Source: Pyxidicoccus sp. MSG2 (GTDB taxonomy: Bacteria; Myxococcota; Myxococcia; Myxococcales; Myxococcaceae). From it: a stretch of 64,000 nt of DNA. Shown one piece after another: positions 60,816-64,000 of the stretch. The position numbers were made by a program, and so were the translations under genes. Each line of letters starts with the position of its first letter. The first letter of the stretch is position 1. Location of the stretch: assembly GCF_026626705.1 (NCBI RefSeq), contig NZ_JAPNKC010000001.1, forward strand, positions 9,380,001 through 9,444,000, written 5' to 3'. Under the pieces are notes generated by a model. That model made no database searches. It was not told the DNA's origin and was given only the letters and a program-made list of their open reading frames with translations.

Positions 60816-63800
60816 ATGAAAGCCGTTACATCCATCCGGGGTGCCTTCGTTTCCGGCACCCTGCTCCTGGCCTCCTTGTCCGGATGCCAGGGAGAAGAAG
60901 TGTCTGTCCCCGAGTCGCGGCCGGAGAGTTCCCTGGCCACCACCACCCAAGCGCTCAACTGCGGTGCCAGCCTGGTGCCACTGATGACCAGCCCGTCACT
61001 GCCTTCCGGCAGCGTGACGCGCTCGGGAGTCCTGGGCTCGAGCTACGAGGCCTGGCTGGCCTTCGACAGCAACGACGCGGCGCCGTCCATGTGGCTCTCG
61101 CAGGTGGGGGTGACGCCCGCCTGGATTGGCTACGAGTGGGCGGATGGCGCGAAGCGCGTCACCCACTACGCCATCCGGTTCGTGAACGGCTCGCTCACCT
61201 CGCGCGCGCCCAGGACCTGGACGTTCCAGGGCTGGAATGGCTCTGCCTGGGTCGTCCTGGATACGCGCGGCAACGAGGCCGGCTGGGCCGCTGTCGAGCG
61301 ACGTGAGTACACCGTGGCCACGCCGGGCACCTACTCCAAGTACCGCCTCCATGTGACGGACGACAACGACAGCCGCAGCACCGGCATCGAGACGGTCTCC
61401 ATCGGCAAGCTCGAGCTCTTCCGGTGCCCCGAGGACACCCAGCCGCCCGCCCCCCCGGTGCTGACGGGCTTCGCGCCGGCCTCGCCGTCCAACAACACGC
61501 AGCCCGTACTGTCCGGCACCGCCGAGGCGGGCGCCACCGTGCACATCTTCGCGGGGGTGTCCTGCGGGGGCCCCCAGGTGGCCTCCTTGACGGCGAACGC
61601 GAGCGGGGCCTTTTCGTCGACCCGCTCCGTGACGCCCAACGCGACGACCACCTTCACGGCCATGGCGATCGACGCGGCGGGCAACGTGTCTGGCTGCTCG
61701 GCGGCGCTCAGCTACCTGCATGATGGGCTGGCGCCCTCCGCGCCGTCGCTGACGGGCTTCACTCCGGCCTCGCCCTCCAACAACACCCAGCCGGTGCTGG
61801 CCGGCACGGCGGAGGCGAACTCCACCGTGCGCATCTTCTCCGGCGGCGCCTGCGCGGGCACGGCGGTGGCGACGGTGACAGTCGCGGCCAACGGCAGCTT
61901 CTCGTCCACGCGCTCGGTGGCCCTGAACACCACGTCCACCTTCACCGCCACGTCCACGGATGCCGCGGGCAACGTGTCCGTGTGCTCGGCGGCGCTCGGC
62001 TACCTGCATGACAACGTCGCGCCCGCGGTGCCCTCGCTGACGGGCTTCACCCCGGCCTCGCCGTCCACCAGCACCCAGCCCGTTCTCGCGGGCACCGCCG
62101 AGGCGGGCGCCCGGGTGCGCATCTTCTCGGGCACGGCCTGTGGGGGCACGGCGCTGGTCACCGTGACGGCCTCGTCGGACGGCTCCTTCTCGACGACGCG
62201 CACGGTGACGGCCAACACCACGTCCACCTTCACCGCCAACGCGCTGGATGCCGCCGGCAATGCGTCCGCGTGCTCGGCGAGCATCAGCTACCGGCATGAC
62301 TCCATTGCGCCCCCGGCACCGACGCTGACGGGCTTCACTCCGGCCTCGCCCGGGGTGTCCCTGACGCCGCAGTTGCGCGGCACCGCCGAGAAGAGCGCGT
62401 CCATCCAGGTCTTCCGTGGCAGCGGGTGCCCGGCGCCCGTGGTGACCACCACCACGGCGGACGCCTCGACGGGCGCTTTCACCGCCTCGCTGACCGTGAC
62501 GGCCAACACGTCGACGGGCTTCTCCGCCCGTGCGGTGGACGCGGTGGGCAATGTCTCCAGCTGCTCCATCGTCGCCACCTACGTGCACGACACGGTGGCG
62601 CCGCTGCCGCCGACCTTCCTCTCGGGCTACATCCCGCTCGACGCGCCTCCCGTCGCCGGGCAGGTGCGTGCCCAGACGGAGCCGCGAGGGCAGGTGGCCG
62701 TGTTCACCGATGCGGCCTGCACCCTGGCGGCGTCTCCAGCCGGCGTGGCACCGGCGGACGGGAGTGGCTTCGCGCTGCTGTCCCTGTCGCAGCCGCAGCT
62801 CACGACGCCGATGTTCGCGGTGGCCGTCGACGGCGCGGGCAACCGCTCCACGTGCGTGTCCTTCCAGGCGGGCTGCCCCGTGGGCTTCGCGGACTGTGAC
62901 GGCAACCCGGCCAACGGCTGCGAGGCCGACCTGATGACCGACGAGCTGAACTGCGGCGTGTGTGGAACGACGTGCGGCGGGGCGCCTTCCGCCAGCGCCG
63001 TGTGCGGCGCGGGCACCTGCGGCCTGGGCTGCGTGGTGGGCACTTTCGACTGCGACGGCCTGGAGGCCAATGGCTGCGAGTCCACCACCGCCTGCGGCCC
63101 GGCGGTCTGCCAGGTGGACCCGTTCGAGGAACTGCTCATCACCGACCTGTCCGTGGTGGAGGACCCGGTGCGCACCACCGGCTCCGGCGCGTGGACGTTT
63201 GGCGCGCTGATGCGGGCGATGAACGGCGGGAGGGACCCGTCCGAGCTGGTGCGCAACTGGCTGAAGACCTGGCAGCAGGACCAGTTCATCGGCGCCACCT
63301 TCGTGCCGGCCCGCCCCCAAATCGGGCCCGTGGTGCTGAACTCGTGGGAGGCGCTCAGTGGTGGCCCCACCGCGCCGCTGAACTTCAACTTCGCGCCGTT
63401 CCGGCTGCTGGCCATCGTCAACCGCATGGACCTGCGGCGCGAGGGTGAGCACGCGGGCGAGGGGCGCTTCGTGTTCGGCGTGACGGACCCGAGCGGCAAC
63501 CCGATGCCCTTCACGGTCATCCTCGAATACACGCTGCCCGGTGGAAACCCCGAGGAGTTCCAGCGCTGGGCTCGTGACTGGCACGAGCTGGGCCGGCTCG
63601 GGCTGACCCATCCGAACTACAACGCGAAGCTCCAGGCGCTGACGGACCGCTTCACGAAGTCCTTCGTGGCGTCAGGACGCTTCATGGGCAGCGCCATCAG
63701 CCAGGTGCGCACCAACGAGAACACGCTGGACCCGGAGTGGGAGCTGCGCGAGTTCCACTTCGGGCCCGAGGGACTGGCCCCGGCGCACGTGGCACTCACG

Positions 63801-64000
63801 CCTCTCTTCTTCATGAACGGCTCGTCGCTGGTGGCGGACTACATCAACCAGAACCAGTCCTCCATCCTCACGGAGACGCACGTGGTGCCCGAGTTCTTCC
63901 AGGGGCAGCCCTTCCTCTGGGGCTCGGCGCTCACCCCGTTCAACTTCTTCTGGAACGCTCCCGGGGTGGACCCAGAGGCGCGACACAAGTTCTCGCTCAA
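60816..64000 (+). CDS. Giant surface lipoprotein with Ig-like repeats (partial, runs off the end)
   Basis: An ATG after gaggggg opens a frame with no stop before the window edge (over 1060 residues). A lipobox (LLLASLSGC) is followed by an F5/8-like domain to about residue 205, and then four bacterial Ig-like repeats of 96 residues (LTGFTPASPS, QPVLAGTAEA) plus a diverged fifth. A Cys-rich section comes next (CDGNPANGCEADLMTDELNC, FDCDGLEANGCESTTACGP). The last visible 300 residues (FNFAPFRLLAIVNRMDLRRE, GRFVFGVTDPSGNPMP) form a domain I cannot name. Likely an adhesin or other surface protein. Confidence 0.85.
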   Translation, partial: MKAVTSIRGAFVSGTLLLASLSGCQGEEVSVPESRPESSLATTTQALNCGASLVPLMTSPSLPSGSVTRSGVLGSSYEAWLAFDSNDAAPSMWLSQVGVTPAWIGYEWADGAKRVTHYAIRFVNGSLTSRAPRTWTFQGWNGSAWVVLDTRGNEAGWAAVERREYTVATPGTYSKYRLHVTDDNDSRSTGIETVSIGKLELFRCPEDTQPPAPPVLTGFAPASPSNNTQPVLSGTAEAGATVHIFAGVSCGGPQVASLTANASGAFSSTRSVTPNATTTFTAMAIDAAGNVSGCSAALSYLHDGLAPSAPSLTGFTPASPSNNTQPVLAGTAEANSTVRIFSGGACAGTAVATVTVAANGSFSSTRSVALNTTSTFTATSTDAAGNVSVCSAALGYLHDNVAPAVPSLTGFTPASPSTSTQPVLAGTAEAGARVRIFSGTACGGTALVTVTASSDGSFSTTRTVTANTTSTFTANALDAAGNASACSASISYRHDSIAPPAPTLTGFTPASPGVSLTPQLRGTAEKSASIQVFRGSGCPAPVVTTTTADASTGAFTASLTVTANTSTGFSARAVDAVGNVSSCSIVATYVHDTVAPLPPTFLSGYIPLDAPPVAGQVRAQTEPRGQVAVFTDAACTLAASPAGVAPADGSGFALLSLSQPQLTTPMFAVAVDGAGNRSTCVSFQAGCPVGFADCDGNPANGCEADLMTDELNCGVCGTTCGGAPSASAVCGAGTCGLGCVVGTFDCDGLEANGCESTTACGPAVCQVDPFEELLITDLSVVEDPVRTTGSGAWTFGALMRAMNGGRDPSELVRNWLKTWQQDQFIGATFVPARPQIGPVVLNSWEALSGGPTAPLNFNFAPFRLLAIVNRMDLRREGEHAGEGRFVFGVTDPSGNPMPFTVILEYTLPGGNPEEFQRWARDWHELGRLGLTHPNYNAKLQALTDRFTKSFVASGRFMGSAISQVRTNENTLDPEWELREFHFGPEGLAPAHVALTPLFFMNGSSLVADYINQNQSSILTETHVVPEFFQGQPFLWGSALTPFNFFWNAPGVDPEARHKFSL
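61461..62612 (+). repeat. Four tandem 288-bp Ig-like repeats
   Basis: The LTGF codons recur at 61461, 61749, 62037 and 62325, exactly 288 bases apart, with high DNA identity between units 1-3. A diverged fifth unit follows at 62613. Constant length and identity point to recent duplication or gene conversion, so copy number may vary between strains. Confidence 0.85.

Noticed and set aside
61461..62612. CRISPR-like periodicity
   Set aside because: The 288-bp units are in frame and encode Ig-like domains; there are no short repeats with unique spacers.
60996..63611. An 871-codon minus-strand frame under the Ig-repeat protein
   Set aside because: Repetitive only because the real gene on the other strand is repetitive.

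Overview
The window looks like chromosomal DNA from a fruiting myxobacterium of the Myxococcus/Corallococcus/Pyxidicoccus group. The grounds are very high GC with strong third-position GC, many lipoproteins and large secreted repeat proteins, a Hanks-type kinase, and above all a recognisable mrpA-mrpB-mrpC locus, the regulators of fruiting-body development. I see no tRNA, rRNA or CRISPR array.

Left end (1-12.3 kb). Two linked small genes run toward a compact three-gene minus-strand operon: a caspase-like protease (5913-7100), a beta-rich/alpha-helical partner I do not recognise (4597-5916), and a 1143-residue nucleoside-phosphorylase/STAND-NTPase/TPR protein (1120-4551). This is the best candidate for a poorly described immune or programmed-death system. 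Its upstream side is cut by mobile DNA only about 33 bases from the first start codon: an IS5-type remnant, then an ISL3-type element with 25-bp perfect ends and a frameshifted transposase. The element abuts a 5'-truncated two-domain gene. An LVIVD-repeat lipoprotein follows.

Metabolic and secreted block (12.3-34.9 kb). A YbjN-like protein is followed by a DgcN/DgcA-like pair that fits conversion of D-glutamate to N-acetyl-L-glutamate. Next come a di-haem peroxidase-like cytochrome, an exported alpha/beta hydrolase, and a PKD plus F5/8 glycosidase-like exoprotein that may be acquired. Then follow a VioD-like flavin monooxygenase, lipoproteins, a HExxH metalloprotease with a fibronectin-like tail, an ALDH7-type dehydrogenase, a vWA protein, a membrane sulfatase-fold enzyme, a LysR regulator and an unusually long aromatic amino acid hydroxylase.

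Developmental block (35-51 kb). mrpA (kinase), mrpB (sigma-54 activator) and mrpC (CRP-family regulator) lie together, with a near-consensus sigma-54 promoter, a CRP-like dyad and an upstream repeat cluster before mrpC. About 14 kb away is a soluble Ser/Thr kinase that matches Pkn14, known to phosphorylate MrpC. Between them lie a polyamine-synthase-like membrane fusion, an orphan Flp-like pilin, a MerR/TipAS regulator with a textbook operator-promoter, two linked polytopic membrane proteins, a zincin-like protein with an overlapping lipoprotein, a Trp/SsnA-type amidohydrolase homologue lacking its usual metal-site Asp, and an RNA methyltransferase. truA follows the kinase.

Right end (51.7-64 kb). 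A membrane protein and a di-haem lipoprotein precede a heavy-metal efflux operon (outer-membrane factor, lipoprotein adaptor, CzcA-type RND pump, OmpR-type regulator, sensor kinase), joined largely by 4-base GTGA overlaps. The window ends inside a very large surface lipoprotein with four exact-length 288-bp Ig-like repeats.
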